In this document: positions 1 to 8,800 of the stretch, piece after piece
Numbering within the stretch: the first letter of the stretch is position 1
How the letters are laid out: every line of letters begins with the position of its first letter
Assembly: GCA_016930535.1 (NCBI GenBank)
Contig: JAFGGN010000046.1
Coordinates: 62,001-126,000 of the forward strand
Reading direction: 5' to 3'
From: a bacterium
GTDB taxonomy: Bacteria; Zhuqueibacterota; QNDG01; JAFGCO01
Length of the DNA: 64,000 bases
Notes under the pieces: model-generated
The model's input: the letters and a program-made list of their open reading frames with translations, nothing else
Database searches by the model: none
Told to the model about the DNA's origin: nothing
Translations under genes and position numbers: made by a program

Positions 1-706
1 GACCGTTGGCATTTCCCGTCACCGGATCTTCCGGAATGCCGATGGCCGGCGCGAACATACGCCCGCATGTCAGGATATCATCCGATCCCGAATCGAAGGT
101 GAACACAAAATATCCGTTGCACCCGGTCCGCCTGCTGATTGCCGCCAGCTGCAGATAATCCGGATCCAGTTTGTCGAGCACGGATCTTTCCCGGATTCCA
201 ATCATGACTTTGGAATGTCCTGTGGATACGATCTGCATCGGACACCGGTCATCCCGCTGATCCTTTCTCAATCCACAGGCTCGAATGATTGATTCCTGAA
301 CATCGGCGGGCAGGAGTTCCGAAAAATCGATGGCCCCCTGGGTCATGATAATTTTATAATCGGCCCGTTGATTCTGTATTTCCACAGGCAGAATACCGGC
401 CCCGATTTTCTGAACCACGGTACAGTTGTACAATCCCTTTTCCCGGGCCCGCACATAATGCGCGGCAATGGTCGCATGACCGCATGACGGCACCTCTGTG
501 GATGGAGTGAAAAACCGGACGCGTACATCGTGATCCGATGCATCCGGGGATAAAATGAATGCGGTTTCCGAGTTGTTCATTTCCCGTGCAATCTGCTGCA
601 TTTCCCGGTCCGTGAGGCCGTCCGCATCCGGTACAACGCCGGCCGGATTGCCCTGAAATTTCGTTTTGGTGAATGCATCCACCTGATAATATCTTACGGT
701 TCGCAT
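1..706 (-). CDS. PhzF family isomerase/epimerase (partial, C-terminus beyond the left edge)
   Basis: Reading the minus strand from an ATG at 706 gives an open frame of 235 residues with no stop before base 1, so the gene is incomplete at its 3' end. It opens with the family signature MRTVRYYQVDAFT, has GNPAGVV at residues 19-25, NNSETAF with the likely catalytic Glu at residue 47, SCGHA at 74-78 and DPVTGNANG at the cut end. PhzF proteins have the diaminopimelate-epimerase fold and isomerise small amino-acid-like or aromatic substrates; the substrate here cannot be read. AGGAAA lies about 6 nt before the ATG. An ATG at 710 is out of frame. A second, diverged PhzF gene follows directly upstream at 758-1657 and both probably share the promoter at 1690-1718. 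Confidence 0.9.
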   Translation of the reverse strand, partial: MRTVRYYQVDAFTKTKFQGNPAGVVPDADGLTDREMQQIAREMNNSETAFILSPDASDHDVRVRFFTPSTEVPSCGHATIAAHYVRAREKGLYNCTVVQKIGAGILPVEIQNQRADYKIIMTQGAIDFSELLPADVQESIIRACGLRKDQRDDRCPMQIVSTGHSKVMIGIRERSVLDKLDPDYLQLAAISRRTGCNGYFVFTFDSGSDDILTCGRMFAPAIGIPEDPVTGNANG

Positions 707-757
707 CCATGTTTCCTCATTTATACCATCATGAGATCGCATTGAACGGCTGCAGGA

Positions 758-1657
758 TCATTCGGAAATATAATACTCCCCGACGATTCTTGTGACGGCA
801 CCGCCGCCGAAATAAACACGCATCCGGCCCGATTCGTCCGGCCCGGCCAGCAGTTTGACAATGTTGTACTTTTCAATCAACCCATTCTGTTCGATGGATA
901 CTGTTTCTCCGGACCAGATTCCGTGCCGGATCATATAGTAACCCAGCGCCGAATTGCCGGAGCCCGTCGCCGGATCCTCAAGATACCCGAATATCGGAGC
1001 AAAAACCCTGGAACGGATCCGGTTCCTCTTTGAATAGGTTTGTACGGAAAAAACAAGAACAAGTTCGATGTCATGCTCGGTACAGTACGTCTTAAGCGCC
1101 CTTTCGTCCGGCATCATATCCAGAATAACATTCAGATGCCCCATCGGGACGATCGCCGTTTTCAATCCTGCGTTCACTATTTCGACGGGAAATTCCCGGT
1201 TCAGATTATCCGCACAAATATTCAGAGACCGGTACAGGCTCTCCGGGTCGATGACCGGTCCGTGAAACTCCGGCGGAGGGGCCATGACATAAACTGCCTG
1301 TTCTTTCCGTATCCTGTTTTCAACCACGATTTCTCCCCGGTCCGTTAATATCTGAACCGACGAAGATGCGTTTAAATCGGGGATTTCCCGGATCAGATCC
1401 GTCATAATTCCCACGATGGCATGCCCGCAAAAATCCACGCGGCGTTCCGAAGAGTAAAATTGCAGCCGGTATCGGCCCGGGGCCTCAAAACTGACAAAGC
1501 CCACCTCATTCACAAACCCTTTCAGCTCTCCCGCAATTTTCAGCATGGCATTCGCTGTCATTCCGGCCGCATGCTCCAGCATGATGCAACCCGCAGGATT
1601 GCCTGCGGATTTCATCGTGGCAAATGCATCGATTTTTTTAAACGGAAATTTCTTCAT
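758..1657 (-). CDS. PhzF family isomerase/epimerase
   Basis: A complete PhzF-type protein of 299 residues. It shows GNPAGC near residue 20, NEVGF with a Glu at 51 in the place of the family's catalytic Glu (most members have SETAF), DFCGHA near 76-80, and DPATGSGNSALGYYM in the C-terminal half. Length is normal for the family. GTG at 1660 is in frame directly before the ATG at 1657; the ATG is chosen because GGAAAGG is better spaced to it. It is paralogous to the neighbouring partial gene but clearly diverged, so this is an old duplication or two separate specificities rather than a recent copy. It lies divergent to an XRE-cupin regulator, which probably controls it. The substrate is unknown; the neighbouring symporter suggests an imported amino-acid-like compound. 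Confidence 0.9.
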   Translation of the reverse strand: MKKFPFKKIDAFATMKSAGNPAGCIMLEHAAGMTANAMLKIAGELKGFVNEVGFVSFEAPGRYRLQFYSSERRVDFCGHAIVGIMTDLIREIPDLNASSSVQILTDRGEIVVENRIRKEQAVYVMAPPPEFHGPVIDPESLYRSLNICADNLNREFPVEIVNAGLKTAIVPMGHLNVILDMMPDERALKTYCTEHDIELVLVFSVQTYSKRNRIRSRVFAPIFGYLEDPATGSGNSALGYYMIRHGIWSGETVSIEQNGLIEKYNIVKLLAGPDESGRMRVYFGGGAVTRIVGEYYISE

Positions 1658-1689
1658 CACCTTTCCATTTAGGAAAATAATTGGGAATA

Positions 1690-1718
1690 AATATACTAAT
1701 TAGTATATACTAAGTCAA
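1690..1718 (-). promoter_or_regulatory. Sigma70-type promoter of the PhzF pair
   Basis: On the minus strand TTGACT (1713-1718) and TATATT (1690-1695) are separated by exactly 17 bp. The predicted transcript starts near 1683, about 26 nt before the ATG at 1657. The spacer and -10 box are covered by an 18-bp palindrome. Confidence 0.7.
1691..1708. promoter_or_regulatory. 18-bp perfect palindrome, probable operator of the adjacent XRE-cupin regulator
   Basis: ATATACTAATTAGTATAT is a perfect 18-bp inverted repeat without a spacer. It lies between the -35 and -10 boxes of the PhzF promoter, overlapping the -10, where a bound dimer would block RNA polymerase. The divergently transcribed XRE regulator at 1835 is the obvious candidate binder. 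That assignment is inference; the repeat itself is seen. Confidence 0.6.
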
Positions 1719-1768
1719 GTAATTTTTATTAATTTTATGCCTTTCCTAATAAGTGTTTAAAAATTACT

Positions 1769-1797
1769 TTGTCATGACAGTCGAAATTTACTATATT
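1769..1797 (+). promoter_or_regulatory. Sigma70-type promoter of the XRE-cupin gene
   Basis: TTGTCA (1769-1774), a 17-bp spacer and TATATT (1792-1797). Transcription would start near 1804, about 30 nt before the TTG start codon at 1835. The -35 end overlaps a 10-bp palindrome, TGTCATGACA (1770-1779). Confidence 0.6.
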
Positions 1798-1834
1798 ATC
1801 CGGTAACGACTTTTCAATTCACCTGGAGCGTATT

Positions 1835-2452
1835 TTGAGTCAGACACAGTCCGTTCTGTTCGATCCGCTGACACTGGGCAAACGGGCCCAGCGTATCCGT
1901 CTTGAAAAAAACTTCAGCATCGAATCGCTGGCGAAAACAGCCGGTGTGAACAAAAACACGGTCGTGCGATTTGAAAAAGGCATTCCCACCCGCATGGACA
2001 CCATCTATAAAATATGCAGCGTACTCGGGGTTTCTCCGCTGCAGCTGATGGAAGGCAAGCTGATCAGGGGCCGGGATTATGACATACAAACACACCGGCA
2101 GGAACCGGCCCCGGCAAAAATATCCGGTCACGTCGCCCGTCAGGACCGGATTCAGACGGACATGCACGGCACGATCATCGGTGATCTGAATTACCGGCTG
2201 CCGGAAGGAACACTGCGTGCCAAGGTCCTGGAGGTAAGAACACTGGACAAAAGCGACAAACGGACGCATCCCGGCGAAGAACTGATATTCTGTCTGACCG
2301 GAACCGTGGGTATCGAAATCAGCGATGTCACGGCGATCCTGAAAAAAGGGGACGCCATCTTTTTCTGGGGTACGGAACCCCACTGTTACTTCAATGCGGA
2401 TAAAATAAAATCCGTTTCCGTGGCTCTGAGCGTCGTTTGCGGGGAAAGCTGA
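1835..2452 (+). CDS. XRE family transcriptional regulator with C-terminal cupin domain
   Basis: A 205-residue protein with an N-terminal helix-turn-helix of the XRE type (about residues 14-70; LGKRAQRIRLEK followed by SIESLAKTAGVNKNTVVRFE) and a C-terminal cupin (about 130-200) with HPGEELIF and GDAIFFWGTEPHCY. This architecture is known for regulators such as PuuR- and SutR-like proteins, where the cupin senses a small ligand. The start codon is TTG at 1835, with CTGGAG about 8 nt upstream; no ATG is available in frame. It is divergent from the PhzF pair and codirectional with the small membrane peptide and the symporter, so it probably controls both sides in response to the transported or converted compound. 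Confidence 0.88.
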   Translation: MSQTQSVLFDPLTLGKRAQRIRLEKNFSIESLAKTAGVNKNTVVRFEKGIPTRMDTIYKICSVLGVSPLQLMEGKLIRGRDYDIQTHRQEPAPAKISGHVARQDRIQTDMHGTIIGDLNYRLPEGTLRAKVLEVRTLDKSDKRTHPGEELIFCLTGTVGIEISDVTAILKKGDAIFFWGTEPHCYFNADKIKSVSVALSVVCGES

Positions 2453-2505
2453 TTCACCGGATTCTCCGTTCTTCTAATGTGAATCCCGATACAGACAGGT
2501 GCAAC

Positions 2506-2601
2506 ATGATGAACGCCTATTTCGCCTTGCTCATTCTCCCCGGACTCATTCTGGGTCTTTCCATTCTTGTCTATTTCTGTGCCGGCAAAGCGGGGAGCTG
2601 A
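2506..2601 (+). CDS. 31-residue membrane peptide preceding the symporter (symporter small accessory protein type)
   Basis: A short frame beginning ATGATG at 2506 encodes 31 residues with one hydrophobic helix (AYFALLILPGLILGLSILVYF) and a short GKAGS tail. ACAGGTGCAAC lies upstream as a modest ribosome-binding site. Its stop codon TGA (2599-2601) is directly followed by the ATG of the symporter at 2602, which implies translational coupling. Tiny one-helix proteins directly before sodium:solute symporters recur in bacteria and are annotated as symporter small accessory proteins; that this peptide binds the transporter is inference. Confidence 0.65.
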   Translation: MMNAYFALLILPGLILGLSILVYFCAGKAGS

Positions 2602-4101
2602 ATGATGAATGGTTATGAACAGCTTCGCCATCCTGCGGCCCTGGCCGTTTTCCTGTTTACCCTGTTCCTCCCGGTTCTCGTGGGCATTCTCACCATGAGA
2701 CGCACACGCAATCAATCGGATTTCTTTATCGGCGGACGCACGATGAACAAACTCGTGGTGGCGCTCTCGGCCGTCTCATCGGGCCGGTCATCCTGGCTGA
2801 TTCTGGGTGTTTCCGGAATGGCCTATACCATGGGTGTGAGCGCCGTATGGGCCGTGGCCGGATATATCGTGGCGGAACTGTTTCAGTTCGTCTATATCGG
2901 GCAAAAACTCAGGGTCCGGACCGAAACCTGGGATTCGATAACACTTCTCGATTATTTTGAATCCCGTTTCGAGGACAACAGGCACATCATACGGATCACC
3001 GGGGCTGTCATTATCGCCGTTTTCATCACGGCCTATGTCGCCGCCCAGCTCAATGCAGGATCCGCGGCCCTGAGCTCGGCCACGGGCTTGCCAGTTCCCT
3101 GGACCCTGTTTTTTTCAGCGGCCCTGATTCTCGCCTATATGGTGCTCGGCGGTTTCATTGCCGTGGCCTACAACGACGTGATCCGGGCCGTGATCATGCT
3201 TTTCGGGCTGGTCGTTTTTCCGGCGGTCGGGCTGATCAAAACAGGCGGATTACGCATGCTGCTCTCCATGCTCGAAGCCATTAATCCGTCCCATATCGAT
3301 CCCTTTTCCATCGGATTCGGCGCGCTGATCGGATTTCTGGGAATCGGACTCGGTTCTCCCGGACAGCCGCATATTGTCGTGAGATACATGTCGATCCGCA
3401 ATGCGGACGATCTGCGAAAATCCGCCGTAATCGGGACGTTCTGGAACGTGGTCATGGGCTGGGGCGCCGTAATGATCGGACTTCTGGGACGGGCCGTGAT
3501 TCCCGAGATGCAGGACCTCCCGGAAGGAAACCCTGAAATGATCTATCTCGTGCTTTCCGGTCAGTACTTCGGCCCCCTGTTATACGGGCTGCTCATCGGA
3601 GGCATTTTCGCGGCCATCCTGTCGACGGCCGATTCACAATTGCTCGTCATCGCCTCCACTTTCGTCCGGGATATTTATGAAAAATGTATCCTGAAAGACA
3701 GGCCCCTGCCCGAATCGGGCAAACTGACCGTCAGCAGAATCGTGGTCATTGTTTCCGGTATTGCGGCACTCGCCCTGGCCTATTATGCCAGAGATCTCAT
3801 TTTCTGGCTGGTCCTGTTCGCCTGGGGAGGGCTGGGCGCGGCATTCGGTCCGGCGCTGATAAGTTCCCTGTACTGGAAATCCGTCACACGATCCGCCATT
3901 GTTTCGGGCATGTTGACCGGGGCCCTGATCACGATTGTCTGGCGGCTGTATCTGAAAACCTCAACAGGTATTTACGAGCTGATACCGGCCTTCCTGGGCG
4001 CATCGCTCGTCATTGCGGCCGTCAGCCTGGTACAGAAAAAATACAGCGGCGCTTCGTCTGAATCATTGAATACCGGTCCTGAAACAGGCGGACAGGTTTA
4101 A
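2602..4101 (+). CDS. Sodium:solute symporter family (SSS) transporter
   Basis: A 499-residue integral membrane protein with about 13 hydrophobic helices. The early segment RNQSDFFIGGRTMNKLVVALSA and the later GGFIAVAYNDVIRAVIM and DRLILASTADSQLLVI-like regions (ILSTADSQLLVIASTFVRDIYEK here) match the SSS/PutP family, which couples sodium to uptake of proline, other amino acids, sugars or organic acids. It is closest by eye to PutP-like proline transporters, but substrate cannot be decided. It starts with ATG at 2602, directly after the stop of the 31-residue peptide. Proximity to two PhzF isomerases and an XRE-cupin regulator suggests that it imports an amino-acid-related substrate for them. 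Confidence 0.9.
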   Translation: MMNGYEQLRHPAALAVFLFTLFLPVLVGILTMRRTRNQSDFFIGGRTMNKLVVALSAVSSGRSSWLILGVSGMAYTMGVSAVWAVAGYIVAELFQFVYIGQKLRVRTETWDSITLLDYFESRFEDNRHIIRITGAVIIAVFITAYVAAQLNAGSAALSSATGLPVPWTLFFSAALILAYMVLGGFIAVAYNDVIRAVIMLFGLVVFPAVGLIKTGGLRMLLSMLEAINPSHIDPFSIGFGALIGFLGIGLGSPGQPHIVVRYMSIRNADDLRKSAVIGTFWNVVMGWGAVMIGLLGRAVIPEMQDLPEGNPEMIYLVLSGQYFGPLLYGLLIGGIFAAILSTADSQLLVIASTFVRDIYEKCILKDRPLPESGKLTVSRIVVIVSGIAALALAYYARDLIFWLVLFAWGGLGAAFGPALISSLYWKSVTRSAIVSGMLTGALITIVWRLYLKTSTGIYELIPAFLGASLVIAAVSLVQKKYSGASSESLNTGPETGGQV

Positions 4102-4136
4102 GCAGGCTGTGAAATCCAACCTTGAATGAGGAAACC

Positions 4137-5498
4137 ATGGATTACAAAGATGTCATCGCAAATCCTGATAAATACGATTTCACCATAGAAACACTGGGCA
4201 GTCCCGCAATCGATTCTCCGTTTCAGGGCCGCCGGTTTATCGAGGAATACGAACGTGTCTCCTTCGCCGTCAAACTTCATGAACTCGAACCGCTTTTCAA
4301 TTCGGGCCGGTCATTGCCCGCTTTTGAGAGATCCGGACCCCGGTCAAAAATATTTCATGATCCGGCATGGAGCAGGGCGGCCATCGTCACCTGCGGCGGT
4401 CTGTGTCCCGGCCTGAACGATGTGATTAAAAATATCGTCAATGTACTGTGGTTCGGTTACGGTATCCATAATATATACGGCATCCGGTACGGGTACCGGG
4501 GTCTGTCGCCCAAATGCAATCTTTCACCGGTCGTTCTGAACCCCGATGTTGTGGACACGATCCATGAGGACGGCGGCACCATTCTCGGCTCGTCCCGGGG
4601 TAATCAGGATATCGGAGACATGGTGGACACGCTCATGCGCATGAACATCAACATGCTGTTCACCATCGGCGGAGACGGCACCCTGCAGGGGGCGAGTGCC
4701 ATTGCCGATGAAATCGCGCGCAGAAAACGCAACATCAGTGTCATCGGCATCCCGAAAACCATTGACAACGATCTTGGATTCATGGAAAAAACCTTCGGAT
4801 TCGATACCGCGGTGCTGACGTCCGCGGACATCATCACTTCGGCACACAACGAAGCCAAGGGTGCCTATAACGGGATCGGCCTGGTCAAACTGATGGGACG
4901 GGATTCCGGATTTATTGCCAGTTATGCATCCATCGCCAATTCTGTGGTCAATTTCTGCCTGATTCCGGAGGTTCCCCTGATTCTTGATGGAGAGCACGGA
5001 TTGCTCAGGGCGCTCGAGCGCCGGTTCGATCAGGGTAAGGATCATGCCGTGATCGTGGTGGCCGAGGGTGCCGGTCAGGATCTGTTCAGGCACAAGCGGA
5101 AGAAACGCGACAAATCCGGGAACCTGATCAAGAATGACATCGGTCTGCTTCTGAAATCCGAGATCCAGGATTATTTTGAAGACCGCGGGCGCGAGGTGAA
5201 TATCAAATACATGGATCCCAGTTATTTTATTCGCAGTGTCAATGCCAAGGGAACCGATTCCATATTCTGCAATCTGCTCGGCGAGCATGCCGTGCATGCG
5301 GCCATGGCCGGAAAGACCAACATGGTCGTGGGATACTGGAGCAATACGTATACCCATGTGCCGATTCATCTGGCCACGCTCGAACGCAGGAAAGTCAACC
5401 TGAACGGGGATCTGTGGAACGCGGTTCTGGGGCTCACGCAGCAGAATGTGTATTTTCACAACACGGTCGGCGGTTCCAATGAAAATACAGCACCCTGA
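4137..5498 (+). CDS. 6-phosphofructokinase, long bacterial type with GGDGT and PKTIDND motifs
   Basis: A 453-residue phosphofructokinase: TCGGLCPGLNDVI near residue 85-97, GGDGT at 178-182, PKTIDND at 206-212, and MGRDSGFIA further on. It phosphorylates fructose 6-phosphate in glycolysis. The glycine in GGDGT (instead of the Asp of GGDD) is the usual mark of ATP use, while the Lys in PKTIDND is shared with PPi-using and with long ATP-using members; ATP is more likely, but the donor needs assay. It is longer than the 320-residue PfkA type because of N-terminal and C-terminal extensions. An in-frame TTG at 4122 is possible, but ATG at 4137 has GAGGAA at good distance. It follows the symporter by about 35 nt and may be cotranscribed without a functional link. 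Confidence 0.9.
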   Translation: MDYKDVIANPDKYDFTIETLGSPAIDSPFQGRRFIEEYERVSFAVKLHELEPLFNSGRSLPAFERSGPRSKIFHDPAWSRAAIVTCGGLCPGLNDVIKNIVNVLWFGYGIHNIYGIRYGYRGLSPKCNLSPVVLNPDVVDTIHEDGGTILGSSRGNQDIGDMVDTLMRMNINMLFTIGGDGTLQGASAIADEIARRKRNISVIGIPKTIDNDLGFMEKTFGFDTAVLTSADIITSAHNEAKGAYNGIGLVKLMGRDSGFIASYASIANSVVNFCLIPEVPLILDGEHGLLRALERRFDQGKDHAVIVVAEGAGQDLFRHKRKKRDKSGNLIKNDIGLLLKSEIQDYFEDRGREVNIKYMDPSYFIRSVNAKGTDSIFCNLLGEHAVHAAMAGKTNMVVGYWSNTYTHVPIHLATLERRKVNLNGDLWNAVLGLTQQNVYFHNTVGGSNENTAP

Positions 5499-5872
5499 CA
5501 ATACAGCAATTCCGGCAAATCAATAATCCTACTGAATTGTGCGGGACATTGCTTTTGGACGCCTCATCAGCTTCTTGATGCAATTGAATGATGCAGACAC
5601 ACTGAAAAAATCAGCCCTTGAGAATTCTGCAGTAACGAGTAACCGGCATTCGATTTTTTTAAACCGTCATCTGCCGTTTTAGTGAAAGTTAATTTTCGTG
5701 CCAAAACAATCCAGCGGTCATGGAATCCATCCCAAATACGTGGCTCTCCCCCGTATGATTTCAGGAACAGGTGTATTCACAAGCTTTGGTCCCCGCCCCG
5801 ATTATTGATGGTCAAGAATCTTTAAAGACCGATAACCACTGCAAATCAAACCAATACCTTCAACCTGACTAT
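5499..5872. other. Intergenic stretch without recognisable gene
   Basis: These 374 bases lie between the 3' ends of the phosphofructokinase gene and the exported-protein operon. No frame with a ribosome-binding site or recognisable protein was seen, and no RNA family or strong terminator. This is also where base composition shifts to the AT-richer block that runs to about 12.3 kb. It may hold remnants of older sequence. Confidence 0.5.
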
Positions 5873-8800
5873 CTATCGGATCAACATAATTTTTTTTGTC
5901 ATCACTTTACCGCCGGCTTTCAACTGACAGAAATATAAGCCGGTCGATACAGGAATCCCATTTTGATTCGTACCATCCCAACTTTGAGTATAGTATCCCG
6001 GAATTTGATTCTGATTCGCAATGACTTTAACTCTTTCGCCAAGTATGTTGAATATATAAAGTTCAACATGACCTTGATTTGCTATCTGATAATGAATGAT
6101 CGTAGAAGGATTAGCCGGATTTGGTTTGTTTTGATATAAGACATAATCCCTGGGTGGCGACATTTCACTTTCCATATCGGGATGTTCCGCGATGGGGTCG
6201 AACAGCCCCTTCTGTAATTGTTCGGTAATATCCTCAATATCGTCTGTAAGAATCCTGCAAATTTCATCCTCATCACCATACTTAGTATTGAACATGTCTA
6301 AATAATCAACCGCATCCTTTATATTTCCCGATTCAGTCAATAAAGCAACAAGGTTAGCGGCAATATATTTTCTTTCCTCATCATCAAGTTCCATAAGGGC
6401 TTGCTTTCCATGTTTGATGGCACTATCTCGTTCGTTGTCTAAATTCTCCCAGATACAAAGATAATATAATGCCTTTTTGCGCAATGCACTATTCTTACAG
6501 GTTTTCCTGATTATTTTTAAATCATCCTTAAATGATTTTGTCTCAGCAAATTCATTCTTATTATAATCCTCCCTAAGAAGATGATATAATTGTGACAGAG
6601 CCCGTAACGCATCCTGTGAATATGGATCATCTGAAATGATTTGTTTGTATTGTTTTATTTGATCATACTTATTGCCAAGGGAATCGACCAATACTGCCCA
6701 ATTCGATTGCATCGTTTTATTTAATTGATAATCATCCAGTGTACTGCCATCCCAGCTCGGAAGATAATTATGTGACGACACGAGCGACACAGGACCGGAA
6801 TACTGACAGCCATTGATATCCCAATATCCGCTCAATGCATAAATCGACTGGTTAGTCGAATAATTATACAATTCAATGGACGTATCATCATGAATTGAAC
6901 CGTCACATATTTCAACATGAGGATCACCCGATGATGCGTATATTTCATAACCATAATTATTACGAATGGTATTTTTCCCGGCCCAGGAATAGGGTTCACC
7001 GATGTGAAGATGATCTCCACCACTGGTCATAATACCATGATAACTGGTCGAACCCTGTACACCATTCTTTTCAATGAAATTGCCATAAAATTCTAAAAAA
7101 TTTCCCGTCAGGGTATAAATACCGTGATTGCTGTTATGGTGTATATAATTTCCTGCCAATTTTACATCCGGATTGTTGTACAAATGTAATCCGTAATATC
7201 CGTTGTTGAACATCTCACAGTTTTTAACCTTTGCATAACTTTTATAAATTCGGAGTCCGTAATTGCTATTATTTCTGAAGGTGCAATTCTCGATAACATT
7301 TGATGATCCGGACGTACATATATACAGGTATAATGGATACAAACCATACTCAAAGATAGCCCATTTAATAGTATTATTGCCTCCTCTCAGCCTAACATAT
7401 TTCCATTTATTCTGCAAACTTCCGGTTGAAGATGTGAACACTATTGGATTTTCGGAATTTCCGATGGCAATCATTTTCGCACCATTCTCGACTGTCATCA
7501 TATAATATCCATTAAATTTCATGGTTGTTCCAGGCAATATCGTCAAAGTGGCATTATTGTTGACTGTAATATCACTGTTGATTTCAATAATACCACTCAA
7601 TGTTAGGTTATTAGAAATGGTACTGCCAATATTCATCATCTTGAATTGTGTTGTACGAGTGATTTCATCTGCAGGTGTTCCGCTTCCTGAAACCCAGGTG
7701 CTGTGAAAATATACTTCCAGTTTGTAATCGCCGTAAGGTAGTAAATTTCCGCTTTGGTCCCTCCGGTCCCAGGATCCCGTTATAACATCCCCTTCTGTAA
7801 ACACATCATTGACAAGTGTTTTTATCAGAGTGCCCGATGGATATCTGATTCTTTCTGTCCGAAATCCAACCCCACTTGGCATTCTATAAGCATACGTCAT
7901 ATAGGCGCCGTATTGATTCACACAAGCCTCGAGATTTGTAACATCAACTCCCTCAATGTTGAAATTTTTTATTCCAGAATGATCTGTCCACTGTTCGATA
8001 ATGCCTCCTTCCATTGGACCGAAAAAACCACCCGGAGCCGGAATTGGATTTGCCAGATCCACTGATTGCGGGAAAAAAAGCTGATCCGACCCAAAACCTC
8101 TTTCACCATACTCTCCGCATTTATAAAGATTGAACACTGTCCAGCCCACAAACTTGTGCACTTTATGATTCTGCCTCTCAATCGCATAGAAACAATGTCC
8201 CGTTTGATCAAAACCCAAATCAGTAATCTCAGAATTTACAGGAAACTCATAGACATTTTCCTGAACCATGCCTGTACCGGCGTTAAAATAATTGACTATA
8301 CGATGATTTCCAAGATCACTTACCCAGATATAATCTTTGTACAATACATCATTATTTCTGCACATAATGACTGACACCGGCTCGATCAACTGATTCTGAC
8401 CAGTACCATAAGTACCATGGCTAAAAATGACATTGCCTGAACTCCCATACATGGCAATGATTCTGTTGTTCCATGAATCCGCCACATATATCTCATCGTC
8501 AGACGGATTCTGATTGTTGTTGTGGAAAACAGCCACATCTACAGGATGATTAAATCCCCCATGCGAATCCGCATCGTAATAATATTGAGCATCAACATTT
8601 CCTGTATCTAAGTTTAGTCTTAATTTCACGATTCGATTATTTCCGGAATCAGCAATATAGGCATCTACATGATTTGCATTATAATAGGTTACTGCTACAC
8701 CTTTTGGATTTTGGAATTGCACATTGCCCGATCCCAGTGTGCCCTTGCTCCAAAGTTTTTGTGAGCCGCTGATAAAGTTACCATTGGGATCATATTTCAT

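Noticed and set aside
354..710. Minus-strand frame starting at ATG 710
   Set aside because: It is out of frame with the PhzF protein, whose start is the next ATG at 706 and whose translation carries all family motifs.
2451..2485. GATTCAC/GTGAATC inverted repeat with 21-nt loop after the XRE-cupin gene
   Set aside because: No T-run follows; it could form by chance, and transcription probably continues into the symporter genes.
4524..5501. Minus-strand open frame of 325 codons antisense to the phosphofructokinase
   Set aside because: The plus strand encodes a full kinase with catalytic motifs; the antisense translation shows no family.
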